Source of the DNA: Oscillospiraceae bacterium | Lineage (GTDB): Bacteria > Bacillota > Clostridia > Oscillospirales > Ruminococcaceae | Reading direction: 5' to 3' | Assembly: GCA_017483405.1 (NCBI GenBank) | Contig: JAFUWP010000179.1 | Span: 1-16,052, forward strand | Length of the DNA: 16,052 nucleotides | Part shown: positions 7,481 to 14,726 of the stretch, piece after piece | Position numbering within the stretch: the stretch's first letter is position 1 | Layout: every line of letters begins with the position of its first letter | The notes under the pieces: model-generated | The model's input: only the letters and a program-made list of their open reading frames with translations | Database searches by the model: none | What the model was told of the DNA's origin: nothing | Position numbers and translations under genes: made by a program

Positions 7481-8134
7481 ATGAATGATATGCTCTGTTT
7501 AGGCTATTACATTGCCGGACTGGTCAGAAAACCTGATTACTGCCTTCTTGATGCAGAATCTATCCTAACCGTCAGTATAGATGCGCTGGGAAATAATCAG
7601 CCCGATTTGACAAAATGCTTTTACAGCAACTATCCGAAACGTGTCAGAAAAGAATACGCTGATTATCTGCATCTGAATCCGGCAGAGTTTTCGGAATTCT
7701 GTAATCTGACCGCGAATCTGATTGAAACTAATGCTCTGACAATTGACCGCCGATTCTCCCGTTTGGAAGATGCCCGAAATATGTTCCGCTATTTTCAGGA
7801 TAAGCCGGAATTTTATCTGACCGGCCTTTTCACAAAAGCAGAATATATTCAGGAACTGCATATTCCTGCATCTGCATCCGCGCCGGAAGGTGTTCTGCTC
7901 GGTCATGATATTCTGGGCGCGTGGAATGAAAACGGCTGTTTCGATTTTGAATGCTATCTGATTAACAGTCTGGAAAAAGAACTGCTCCGGCAATTCGATT
8001 TGAAAGTTTCTCCCGAAACCGGCCTGATTCAGAACAGTTTCTCCGAAACCGAACGCTTTGCACAGGCGATTCAGGGCATGGGTGAGCCTGTCCGCTGGAT
8101 GCCGTTCGCTGTTTATACATATCAAAAGAATTGA
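7481..8134 (+). CDS. Hypothetical protein (217 residues)
   Basis: I do not recognise a family. The protein is soluble, with no signal peptide or membrane segment. It opens with LGYYIAGLVRKPDYCLLDAE, has a mid-chain helical, charged stretch (about residues 50-110), and a C-terminal half containing GVLLGHDILGAWNENG and CFDFECYLINSLE, which look like a beta-rich domain. A good ribosome binding site (AGGAAAGGA, 7462-7470) lies 10 bases before ATG 7481. The TGA stop shares bases with the GAGGT site of the next gene, so the two are probably one transcript. A - strand frame of 186 codons lies antisense inside it but has biased, low-complexity composition and no start signal. Confidence 0.75.
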   Translation: MNDMLCLGYYIAGLVRKPDYCLLDAESILTVSIDALGNNQPDLTKCFYSNYPKRVRKEYADYLHLNPAEFSEFCNLTANLIETNALTIDRRFSRLEDARNMFRYFQDKPEFYLTGLFTKAEYIQELHIPASASAPEGVLLGHDILGAWNENGCFDFECYLINSLEKELLRQFDLKVSPETGLIQNSFSETERFAQAIQGMGEPVRWMPFAVYTYQKN

Positions 8135-8146
8135 GGTACTATTTCA

Positions 8147-9757
8147 ATGATTAGAATTCAGAATATCAGGCTGAATCTGGATTATACAGAACTCGACCTG
8201 AAAAAAGCTATCGGCCGGAAACTGCATATTCCGTTTGAAGATATGCTGGAAATCATCATCAGAAAACGCTCTGTCGATGCCCGTAAGAAAGATAATATCA
8301 GCTTTCTGTTCACGATTGATGTAAAAACTTCCGGAGAAAAGAAAATTCTCCAGAAATGCGCCAAAGATAAGGATATTTCCCTCGCGGAGAATAAGAAATA
8401 TAAAGTGGCTGTCTGCCATAGTCCGGAACGGCCTGTCGTTATCGGATTCGGCCCTGCTGGTATGTTTGCATCTTATGTGCTCGCCAAAGCCGGATTACGG
8501 CCGATTATCCTCGAAAGAGGCTGTCCCGTGGAAGAACGTACCCAGCATGTCACTGAATTCCGGTCAACAGGCATCCTGAATCCTGAAAGTAACGTACAGT
8601 TCGGCGAAGGCGGTGCAGGAACATTCTCGGACGGCAAACTGAATACCGGCATCAAGGATGAAAGAATCCGGTTTGTCCTCGAAACCTTTGCGCAGTGCGG
8701 TGCGCCGGAAGAAATTCTCTGGCAGGCTAAACCGCATATCGGAACGGATAAGCTTCAGGATACTGTCAGAAACTTCCGGCATCTGATTCAGACGCTCGGC
8801 GGTGAAATTCATTTTCATGCAAAGTTTACGGATTTTACCCTGAAAGATAATCAGCTGGTTTCCGTCAGATATATACAGGACGGTCAGGAACAGGAAATCC
8901 CTGCAAAACACGTGATTCTGGCACTCGGACACAGCGCAAGGGATACCCTCGAAATGCTTTATGATAAAAAAATCAGTCTCGCACAGAAACCCTTCGCGAT
9001 GGGTGTCAGAATCGAACATCTTCAGGAAGATATTAATAAAGCTCTCTACGGAAAATTCTGGAATCATGAAGCTCTCGGCGCGGCAGATTACAAGTTAGCC
9101 GTTCATCTCAAAAACGGCAGAAGTCTCTATACGTTCTGTATGTGCCCTGGGGGTGAGGTTATCGCCTCGGCATCCGAAACCGGCCGGCTTACTGTCAACG
9201 GCATGAGCTATTTCAAACGCGATGGCAGAAATGCCAACAGTGCGTTATTAGTCGGTATCACTCCGGATGATTTCGGCAGTGAACATCCCCTCGCTGGTAT
9301 GTCCCTGCAAAGACAAATCGAGGAAAATGCCTTTCAGTCCGCCGGAGGCAATTACTTTGCCCCTGTTATCTGCGTAAAGGATTTTCTTCATCGCAGAGAA
9401 TCCAGAAGATTTGGCAGAATCCGGCCGACTTATACCCCCGCAACGGCTTTCGTTTCGCCGGATAAGTATCTGCCCTCCTATATGTGCGAAACCCTCCGCG
9501 CCGGACTCAAGGAAATGGATAAGCGTCTGAAAGGCTTCGCCTGTGATGATGCTGTCCTGACCGGTGTCGAAGCAAGAAGTTCTTCCCCCGTCAGAATCCT
9601 CCGTGATGAGAATTTCTATAGTATCAGTATCAAGGGCTTTTATCCGTGCGGTGAAGGTGCTGGCTATGCCGGAGGCATCACATCTGCCTCCGTAGACGGC
9701 ATCCGGTGCGCCGAAGCTTTAATCAAGAATCTGAATGAGGTGAATCTCCATGCCTGA
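8147..9757 (+). CDS. COG2509-type FAD-dependent protein (NAD(P)/FAD-dependent oxidoreductase)
   Basis: A 536-residue flavoprotein of the widespread but uncharacterised COG2509 group. The first 90 residues form a separate small domain before the FAD-binding fold. The fold shows VVIGFGPAG at 97-105, E123 in ILERG to bind the ribose, and the group's hallmark NVQFGEGGAGTFSDGKLNTG at about 149-168. The end, FYPCGEGAGYAGGITSASVDG, closes the FAD site. The reaction is unknown. ATG 8147 has GAGGT 9 bases upstream. Its stop overlaps the rsmA start by 8 bases, implying coupled translation. A second flavoprotein of a different family lies three genes upstream. Confidence 0.9.
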   Translation: MIRIQNIRLNLDYTELDLKKAIGRKLHIPFEDMLEIIIRKRSVDARKKDNISFLFTIDVKTSGEKKILQKCAKDKDISLAENKKYKVAVCHSPERPVVIGFGPAGMFASYVLAKAGLRPIILERGCPVEERTQHVTEFRSTGILNPESNVQFGEGGAGTFSDGKLNTGIKDERIRFVLETFAQCGAPEEILWQAKPHIGTDKLQDTVRNFRHLIQTLGGEIHFHAKFTDFTLKDNQLVSVRYIQDGQEQEIPAKHVILALGHSARDTLEMLYDKKISLAQKPFAMGVRIEHLQEDINKALYGKFWNHEALGAADYKLAVHLKNGRSLYTFCMCPGGEVIASASETGRLTVNGMSYFKRDGRNANSALLVGITPDDFGSEHPLAGMSLQRQIEENAFQSAGGNYFAPVICVKDFLHRRESRRFGRIRPTYTPATAFVSPDKYLPSYMCETLRAGLKEMDKRLKGFACDDAVLTGVEARSSSPVRILRDENFYSISIKGFYPCGEGAGYAGGITSASVDGIRCAEALIKNLNEVNLHA

Positions 9758-10619
9758 ATTAACAGATATGAATTACGTCCGCGAAGTCATGAACCGCCAC
9801 GGCTTTCAGACTTCCAAAGCTCTGGGGCATAATTTCCTGATAAATCCTTCCGTCTGCCCTAAAATGGCCGAACTCGGCAACGCAAAAACCGGATTCGGCA
9901 TTCTGGAAATCGGCACGGGAATCGGCGTTCTGACAAAGGAACTCGCCAAAAGAGCCGATAAAGTCGTTGCTGTCGAACTGGATGAAAAATTATTCCCCAT
10001 TCTGGATGAAACTCTCGCAGAATTCGATAATATCAAAATCATCCACGGCGATGCCCTCAAGTATGATTTGCATACGCTGATTCAGGAAGAATTTCAGGGA
10101 ATGGAAACCGCTGTCTGCGCGAATCTGCCTTATTATATCACATCTCCGCTGATTATGAAACTTCTGGAAGACAGACTTCCCGTAAAAACTATCACCGTAA
10201 TGGTGCAGAAAGAGGCCGGTCAAAGACTCTGCGCACCTGTCGGAAGTCGGGAATCCGGTGCAGTAACGGTCGCTGTCGCCTATTACGGAAAGGCCGTTAA
10301 GCTGTTTGATGTCTCAAGAGGGAGCTTTCTCCCTGCGCCGAATGTCGATTCCGTTGTGATGCAGATAGAACGCTATCCGGAAAATATCTGGAACGTACAG
10401 GATGAAGCCTTATTCTTCCGGATGGTGAAAATCGGCTTTTCCCAGCGCAGAAAACAGCTCTCCGGAGTGCTCGCCGGAGGAATGGGCATTTCCAAAGCTG
10501 ATATGAAAGAAATCTTCAATCAGGCCGAAATTGCCCCCTCCGTCCGGATTGAAGCCCTCACGATGCCGGAACTTGTCAGATTAAGCAATGCTGTCAGCAA
10601 TAAGATAAATCAAACATAA
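9750..10619 (+). CDS. rsmA: RsmA/KsgA, 16S rRNA (A1518/A1519-N6,N6)-dimethyltransferase
   Basis: RsmA dimethylates the two adjacent adenines of the terminal 16S rRNA hairpin late in 30S assembly, using S-adenosylmethionine; loss gives kasugamycin resistance. The 289-residue length is normal. Seen in sequence: KALGHNFLIN (27-32 region) typical of the N-terminus, motif I LEIGTGIG at 52-59, the acidic ribose contact E76 in VELDE, HGDAL at 99-103, the catalytic NLPYYI at 125-130, and FSQRRKQL in the C-terminal domain. ATG 9750 lies inside the end of the upstream flavoprotein gene, with GAGGTGA about 7 bases before it. Confidence 0.96.
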   Translation: MPELTDMNYVREVMNRHGFQTSKALGHNFLINPSVCPKMAELGNAKTGFGILEIGTGIGVLTKELAKRADKVVAVELDEKLFPILDETLAEFDNIKIIHGDALKYDLHTLIQEEFQGMETAVCANLPYYITSPLIMKLLEDRLPVKTITVMVQKEAGQRLCAPVGSRESGAVTVAVAYYGKAVKLFDVSRGSFLPAPNVDSVVMQIERYPENIWNVQDEALFFRMVKIGFSQRRKQLSGVLAGGMGISKADMKEIFNQAEIAPSVRIEALTMPELVRLSNAVSNKINQT

Positions 10620-10635
10620 GCAACAGGTAATTTTT

Positions 10636-11877
10636 ATGGATTTCAAAATTAAAAACGACACTCTGACAAATTATACTGGACACAGCCAAAGTTCACTGAC
10701 GATTCCCGAAACCGTCAAAGAAATCGGAAGCTGGTCGCTTGACAATCATCCGGAACTGTATTATATTGTGATTCCGCCGTCTGTCTGGAAAATCGGCTAT
10801 CATTCATTCTATGAAGATGAAAATTTAACTTCTATCGTTGTGGACAGGAAAAATAAATATTTTTCGAGTATCGGCAGTGTTTCTAAAAGTATCCTCTGCG
10901 ATAAAGAAAAGAAAACTCTGCTCTGCTGTCCTAACGGTCGGGAAAGCGTTCACATTCCGGCCAGCATCATCAGCATGAAAGAAACGGATGCCTTCGCCGG
11001 ATGCAAAAAACTGAAAAACATCACTGTTGATGAAAAAAATCCGAAATATACCGTCCTCAATGGCGTTCTGTATGAACATGATAACCGGAAACTGACAAAA
11101 TTAGTCCGCTGTCCGGTCGATAAAGTCTCTCTGCATATTCCCGACAGCATCACCGAGATTTATAATCACGCATTTGAAGGCTGTACGGAACTGGAAGAAA
11201 TCATCCTTCCGGAAGGAATTACCAAACTGGAAGGCTATACTTTTAAGCACTGTCACAATCTGAAACGGGTACAGTTTTCAAAAAATCTGAAAAATATCGG
11301 AGATTCCTGCTTTCGGGAATGTTATCATCTGGAAGAAGTCATTCTGCCGAATGGTATGAAAGGAGTCATCGCCGGAGCATTCAACAATTGCAGAAAACTG
11401 AAAAAATTAGTCATTCCGGAAAGTGTCAGCTTTACAGGCCATATCGCCGGAGGATGCGTTTCACTGGAAACTCTTATCTGTCACGGCATCGAAATCAGGA
11501 AACAGGAGTTTGAAAATCTCCCTTCCGAGGCAAGCAGTATTATCTGGCTGATAGTTCAGAAACGCTTTGATGAAAAATTACCTCCTGACATAAAATACCG
11601 GATAATTTATCAGATGTTTGTCAGAAATCCGGATGATGAAAAAATAAATATTTATATCAAACAAAATTTTGATGCTATCATTTCCATCCTGATTGAAATC
11701 AATCAGATACAGATGGTTCAGAATTATATCAAATCATTCCGGCGGTATCTGAATTCGCAGAATCTGGATAAATTCATCCGGTGTGCAATTGATAATCAGA
11801 AATATGAAATTCAGATATTCCTGACAAATCTGAAATATCAGAGAAATGATTTCACTGAAAAAGACTGGACACTGTAA
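10636..11877 (+). CDS. BspA-type leucine-rich repeat protein, cytosolic, with helical C-terminal domain
   Basis: A 413-residue protein. Residues 20-285 are LRR_5 (BspA/TpLRR) repeats of about 23 residues, with phrases such as IPETVKEIGSWSLDN, IPDSITEIYNHAFEGC, LPEGITKLEGYTFKHC and LPNGMKGVIAGAFNNC. Unlike most BspA proteins it lacks a signal peptide, anchor or dockerin, so it is probably intracellular. Residues 286-413 are helix-rich, and the end (AIDNQKYEIQIFLTNLK) looks like an ankyrin-type helix pair; that part is an inference. Such repeats usually bind proteins; the partner is unknown. It starts 16 bases after rsmA with a weak AGGTAA site. A short GC-rich inverted repeat (11879-11883/11891-11895) follows the stop but lacks a T run. 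Confidence 0.82.
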   Translation: MDFKIKNDTLTNYTGHSQSSLTIPETVKEIGSWSLDNHPELYYIVIPPSVWKIGYHSFYEDENLTSIVVDRKNKYFSSIGSVSKSILCDKEKKTLLCCPNGRESVHIPASIISMKETDAFAGCKKLKNITVDEKNPKYTVLNGVLYEHDNRKLTKLVRCPVDKVSLHIPDSITEIYNHAFEGCTELEEIILPEGITKLEGYTFKHCHNLKRVQFSKNLKNIGDSCFRECYHLEEVILPNGMKGVIAGAFNNCRKLKKLVIPESVSFTGHIAGGCVSLETLICHGIEIRKQEFENLPSEASSIIWLIVQKRFDEKLPPDIKYRIIYQMFVRNPDDEKINIYIKQNFDAIISILIEINQIQMVQNYIKSFRRYLNSQNLDKFIRCAIDNQKYEIQIFLTNLKYQRNDFTEKDWTL

Positions 11878-11958
11878 ATCCGGCAATATTCCGGAAAAGC
11901 TGACATTCGCGGGAAATGACTGACTTTCTTCATGAAAATTTCTGAAATAGCATCACGA

Positions 11959-11992
11959 TTCGACAAATTTCGCAGACGGACTCTGCTATAAT
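11959..11992 (+). promoter_or_regulatory. spoIIE promoter: Spo0A box plus sigma-A -10 box at 21-base spacing
   Basis: TTCGACAAA at 11959-11967 is the exact complement of the Spo0A consensus TTTGTCGAA. A second, weaker half (TTCGCAG, 11969-11975) follows with a 10-base period, as in tandem 0A boxes. TATAAT lies at 11987-11992. Taking TCGACA (11960-11965) as a -35-like element gives a 21-base spacer; Bacillus subtilis spoIIE and spoIIG are known to use sigma-A promoters with 21-22-base spacers that need Spo0A~P. No -35 hexamer exists at the usual 17 bases. The predicted start of transcription is near 11999, leaving a short leader to AAGGAG at 12023. Confidence 0.75.
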
Positions 11993-12035
11993 AGAAGTAT
12001 GATTTCTATTTCTATGATATGCAAGGAGCTGTTTG

Positions 12036-14315
12036 ATGATGCTGAAAAAATTAATCCGGAACGAATGGATTCAAGTCCCTGTCTGCTGTGCGTTATCCGC
12101 CGGCGGAGGGTATCTGCTGTCGATGGGAACAGTCAGCGGAATTGTTTCGCCGTTAGCGGCGGCACTCGCCGGAATATGCAGTCCGCTGTACATATTCTGC
12201 ATTCTGCTGGGAAGTCTGCTTTCCTACTGCGTGCAGGGCGCACCCGAAGGTATGCAGTTTTTACTGACTTCACTGATTGCGATACTCTGTATCAGAATTT
12301 TCTTCTATGATAATTTCAAGCCGTGGATTTCGGGAATTCTGACAGCAGTCACCTGCATCGGCGCAGGCATCATGCTGGATGTGCTCTTTCAGGGCGGAGA
12401 AGGAAAACTGCCGTTATACATCCTCGAATCGTTCATGACCGGAACAGCTTCTTTTTTTCTGTCGGATGCCGTGCAGAATCTTCGGGAACATCAGCGCATT
12501 ACCCTCGGCGGCGCGAAAAGCTTTACTTTTTCGATATGCTATCTGTTAATCATCACCGCGCTCTGCGGAATTGATTTTGAATTCTGCAATCTGGGGAGAA
12601 TCATCGGTATGACAGTCACGCTGACAGCTTCAAGACAGTTCCGGCAGTCCGCCGGAACGCTCTGCGGTGCGCTGACCGCCTGCGGAGTCGTGTTATGCAG
12701 TGTACCGCTGGGGATGCCTCTGCTGTTTCTGCCGGTGACAGCCATGCTCGCCGGATTTCTGTATCAGATTCCCAATGCGTTTTATATCCCCGTTTTCTTC
12801 TTGATGCAGTTATTCAGCAGTGCGGTGCTTGACAGCAGTATCGGGATTATCAGAATCCTGTCGGAACTGATTATCTCCTGTACCCTGTATGCCGTCTTCT
12901 GCCGGACGGAGTTCCGGAACTGGATTTCTTTTCCGGAATCTGTGCCATCCGGACAGAAACAAGTCATTCAGCAGGAGATTTTTCTCAGTAAGGCCTTACA
13001 GGAATTACGCGAAGAAACTTCCGCAGTGATGAGGCATCTGACCGTCAGCGCACCGCCTGAACCTATCGAACAGGTCAGGGAAACTATATGTCAGCACTGT
13101 CCGCTTTACGGACAGTGCTGGAAACAGAATCAGAATCAAACAGCACAGGCCTTTCAGCAGATGCTCCATACTCCTGCGGTCATCCCCGAAGCACTGGAAC
13201 ACTGCCCCGAACGGAAACAGCTTTCCGCCATGATGCAGGTCAGCACCCAGCGGAGAACCGTCCGCCAGATACAGAATGTCAGCCTGATGCAGAATCGGGA
13301 AATGATGCTGGAATATCTGCATCTTCTGGAGCATATTACCGCAGATTCCGCACGGCGGCGCGCTTTGCAGTTCTGCGATGCTGAAACTGCTATGCTCAGG
13401 AACATCCTGACAAGATGCGCCGTTACCGATGACGGAGGCTGTTTTGTCTGCAAGCTCCGCAGCGGCCGCTATGCCGCCGAAATCTATTCCGGACAGGATG
13501 CTTTTCCGCTGGCGACCATTCAGGAATTGTTAAGCCGTCAGCTGGATATTGAACTGAAAGCTGTTTCTGTCGCACATCGGAATCAGACAAGATACTGTCT
13601 CTATGAAGTACCGGCTTATCACATGGAATACGCGCTCCGGAGTCAGAACGCGCCGGCATACGAACGATGCGGCGACCATGCGGATGCCTTTACGGATGCG
13701 GCCGGAAATCAGTATCTTGTCATCTCTGATGGTATGGGGAGCGGCAGTCCGGCATCTCTGGCATCACGGATTGCTGTCCGCACTTTCCGGAATATGATAG
13801 GATGTGATATGCCTGTTGATTCCGCCATCCGCCTGATGAATGCCCTGCTCATGACCGAAACCAATACGGAAAATTTCGCTACGCTGGATATTGTCTTTCT
13901 GAATGTGGATACCGGTGAACTGTCTTTCTGCAAATCGGGTTCGGCCTCGGCACTGTTCTGCCGGAATGGGGAAATGCATCAGATACTTGCCCAGAGTTTT
14001 CCGCTGGGGATTGTTCCGGATGCACCGCCCAGCCGGACGAAACTTCATGCACAGGATGGTGATGCTGTCATTCTGCTGTCTGACGGCATCAGCGAAGCGG
14101 AATATCCTTATATCCGTCAGCTGATTTCTCAGAATCCCTCTCCGGAACAGCTCCTGAACGCTGTTTTTGAGAAAGCACCTGTCTTTCACGGCGGTACAGT
14201 TCGGGATGACATGACAGTCATTACTGCCTGCGTGAAAAGTCAGATTCCGGTTTCGCATCGGAAGTCTGCTCCGCGAAAGCGACAGCGTTCGTCTCCGGAG
14301 GCGGTCATCCGTTAA
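12036..14315 (+). CDS. spoIIE: SpoIIE, stage II sporulation protein E, serine phosphatase
   Basis: SpoIIE sits at the asymmetric septum and dephosphorylates SpoIIAA, which releases sigma-F in the forespore. The 759-residue chain has a hydrophobic N-terminal region of about ten membrane helices (residues 15-290), a cytosolic linker with a Cys cluster (C352, C355, C361 in CQHCPLYGQCW) and helical segments, and a PP2C-type phosphatase domain at about 525-733. Metal ligands are visible in ISDGMGSG (D565), LSDGISE (D683) and RDDMTVIT (D724/D725). Bacillus SpoIIE is a little longer (827). ATG 12036 is chosen, 7 bases after AAGGAG; the TTG at 12033 and ATG at 12039 are alternatives. After the phosphatase domain a basic tail of about 25 residues (PRKRQR) is unusual. 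The gene is monocistronic here. Confidence 0.95.
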   Translation: MMLKKLIRNEWIQVPVCCALSAGGGYLLSMGTVSGIVSPLAAALAGICSPLYIFCILLGSLLSYCVQGAPEGMQFLLTSLIAILCIRIFFYDNFKPWISGILTAVTCIGAGIMLDVLFQGGEGKLPLYILESFMTGTASFFLSDAVQNLREHQRITLGGAKSFTFSICYLLIITALCGIDFEFCNLGRIIGMTVTLTASRQFRQSAGTLCGALTACGVVLCSVPLGMPLLFLPVTAMLAGFLYQIPNAFYIPVFFLMQLFSSAVLDSSIGIIRILSELIISCTLYAVFCRTEFRNWISFPESVPSGQKQVIQQEIFLSKALQELREETSAVMRHLTVSAPPEPIEQVRETICQHCPLYGQCWKQNQNQTAQAFQQMLHTPAVIPEALEHCPERKQLSAMMQVSTQRRTVRQIQNVSLMQNREMMLEYLHLLEHITADSARRRALQFCDAETAMLRNILTRCAVTDDGGCFVCKLRSGRYAAEIYSGQDAFPLATIQELLSRQLDIELKAVSVAHRNQTRYCLYEVPAYHMEYALRSQNAPAYERCGDHADAFTDAAGNQYLVISDGMGSGSPASLASRIAVRTFRNMIGCDMPVDSAIRLMNALLMTETNTENFATLDIVFLNVDTGELSFCKSGSASALFCRNGEMHQILAQSFPLGIVPDAPPSRTKLHAQDGDAVILLSDGISEAEYPYIRQLISQNPSPEQLLNAVFEKAPVFHGGTVRDDMTVITACVKSQIPVSHRKSAPRKRQRSSPEAVIR

Positions 14316-14355
14316 ATTTTGCCATATTTTTTAGGCAAAATTAACAAAATTTAAC
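14311..14355 (+). terminator. Inverted repeats after spoIIE, possible terminator
   Basis: AATTTTGCC (14315-14323) can pair with GGCAAAATT (14334-14342) around a 10-base AT loop. The same left arm, gttaaatttt (14311-14320), is also an exact complement of aaaatttaac (14346-14355), giving two mutually exclusive hairpins. No T run follows on either strand, so it is not a classic Rho-independent terminator; the AT-rich stem and its place right at the spoIIE stop make a terminator the most likely role. Confidence 0.35.
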
Positions 14356-14405
14356 GATAGCTTTTATTGAAAAACATGATTTTTAAACAGGACTATGAAA
14401 AATAC

Positions 14406-14434
14406 TTGAAATACTTCATATTTTTTGTTAGAAT
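14406..14434 (+). promoter_or_regulatory. Sigma-A promoter of glgB
   Basis: TTGAAA at 14406-14411 and TAGAAT at 14429-14434 are separated by exactly 17 bases in AT-rich DNA, with T-rich sequence in the spacer. It is the best match to a vegetative promoter in the window. Transcription should begin near 14441, about 285 bases before the glgB ATG. Confidence 0.7.
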
Positions 14435-14440
14435 AGAAAG

Positions 14441-14726
14441 GGGAGATGATAGAGGAAACCGGAAATCGTGTACTCTCATCCTGCATATATGATAACATAA
14501 AACCAGACGTTTGGCAAATTCAAGTAAGAAAGGATTAAAGTTACTGGTATTGCATCACTGCGGTATCTCAAAAATACAGCACAGCAATATGTACCCGTTC
14601 GTTAGCGGGGAATTTACGCCTTCGGAGTATCGTGCCAACGCAGAAATGCGGATACGTTGAACAAGGAATGAAACACAAGTGCAGATTATCTGCATTTCGG
14701 CAGTTTTCAGTAACGGCAGAGATTTC
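14441..14726 (+). ncRNA. Long 5' leader of glgB with several hairpins, candidate cis-regulatory RNA
   Basis: This 286-base stretch between promoter and glgB has no convincing gene but much pairing potential. (A) 14445-14449 plus 14452-14454 pair with 14473-14480. (B) 14547-14553/14584-14590 enclose an inner stem 14560-14566/14574-14580. (C) CCCGTT 14594-14599/AGCGGG 14604-14609 with a CGTT loop. (D) GTATC 14627-14631/GATAC 14651-14655 around CGCA-GAAA-TGCG (14639-14650) with a 7-base bulge. (E) 14677-14685/14689-14697. The CGTT loop of C could pair with AACG at 14637-14640. It does not match the core motifs of the riboswitch classes I know (TPP, FMN, SAM, c-di-GMP, ydaO, T-box, glycine, lysine). 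Two short frames also run through it: a 38-codon frame (CTG 14544 to TGA 14660) behind a good AGAAAGGA (14527-14534), and a 20-codon frame (14668-14730) whose stop overlaps the glgB start. Confidence 0.4.

Noticed and set aside
7565..8125. A - strand frame of 186 codons antisense to the 217-residue protein
   Set aside because: Composition is biased to Phe, Ile, Arg and Gln, there is no start signal, and the + strand gene has a good ribosome binding site and fits the operon.
11879..11895. Short GC inverted repeat after the leucine-rich repeat gene as a terminator
   Set aside because: The stem is only 5 bases with no T run after it; the end of that transcript is left unassigned.
11999..12310. 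A + strand frame of 103 codons starting near the spoIIE transcription start
   Set aside because: It overlaps spoIIE in another frame, lacks a ribosome binding site and would be read from the first bases of the mRNA.
13764..14258. A - strand frame of 164 codons inside spoIIE
   Set aside because: It lies antisense to the conserved phosphatase domain and shows no motif or start signal.
14677..14697. Hairpin E in the glgB leader as an intrinsic terminator
   Set aside because: The 9-base stem is followed by only three T and then CGGC, too weak for termination on its own.
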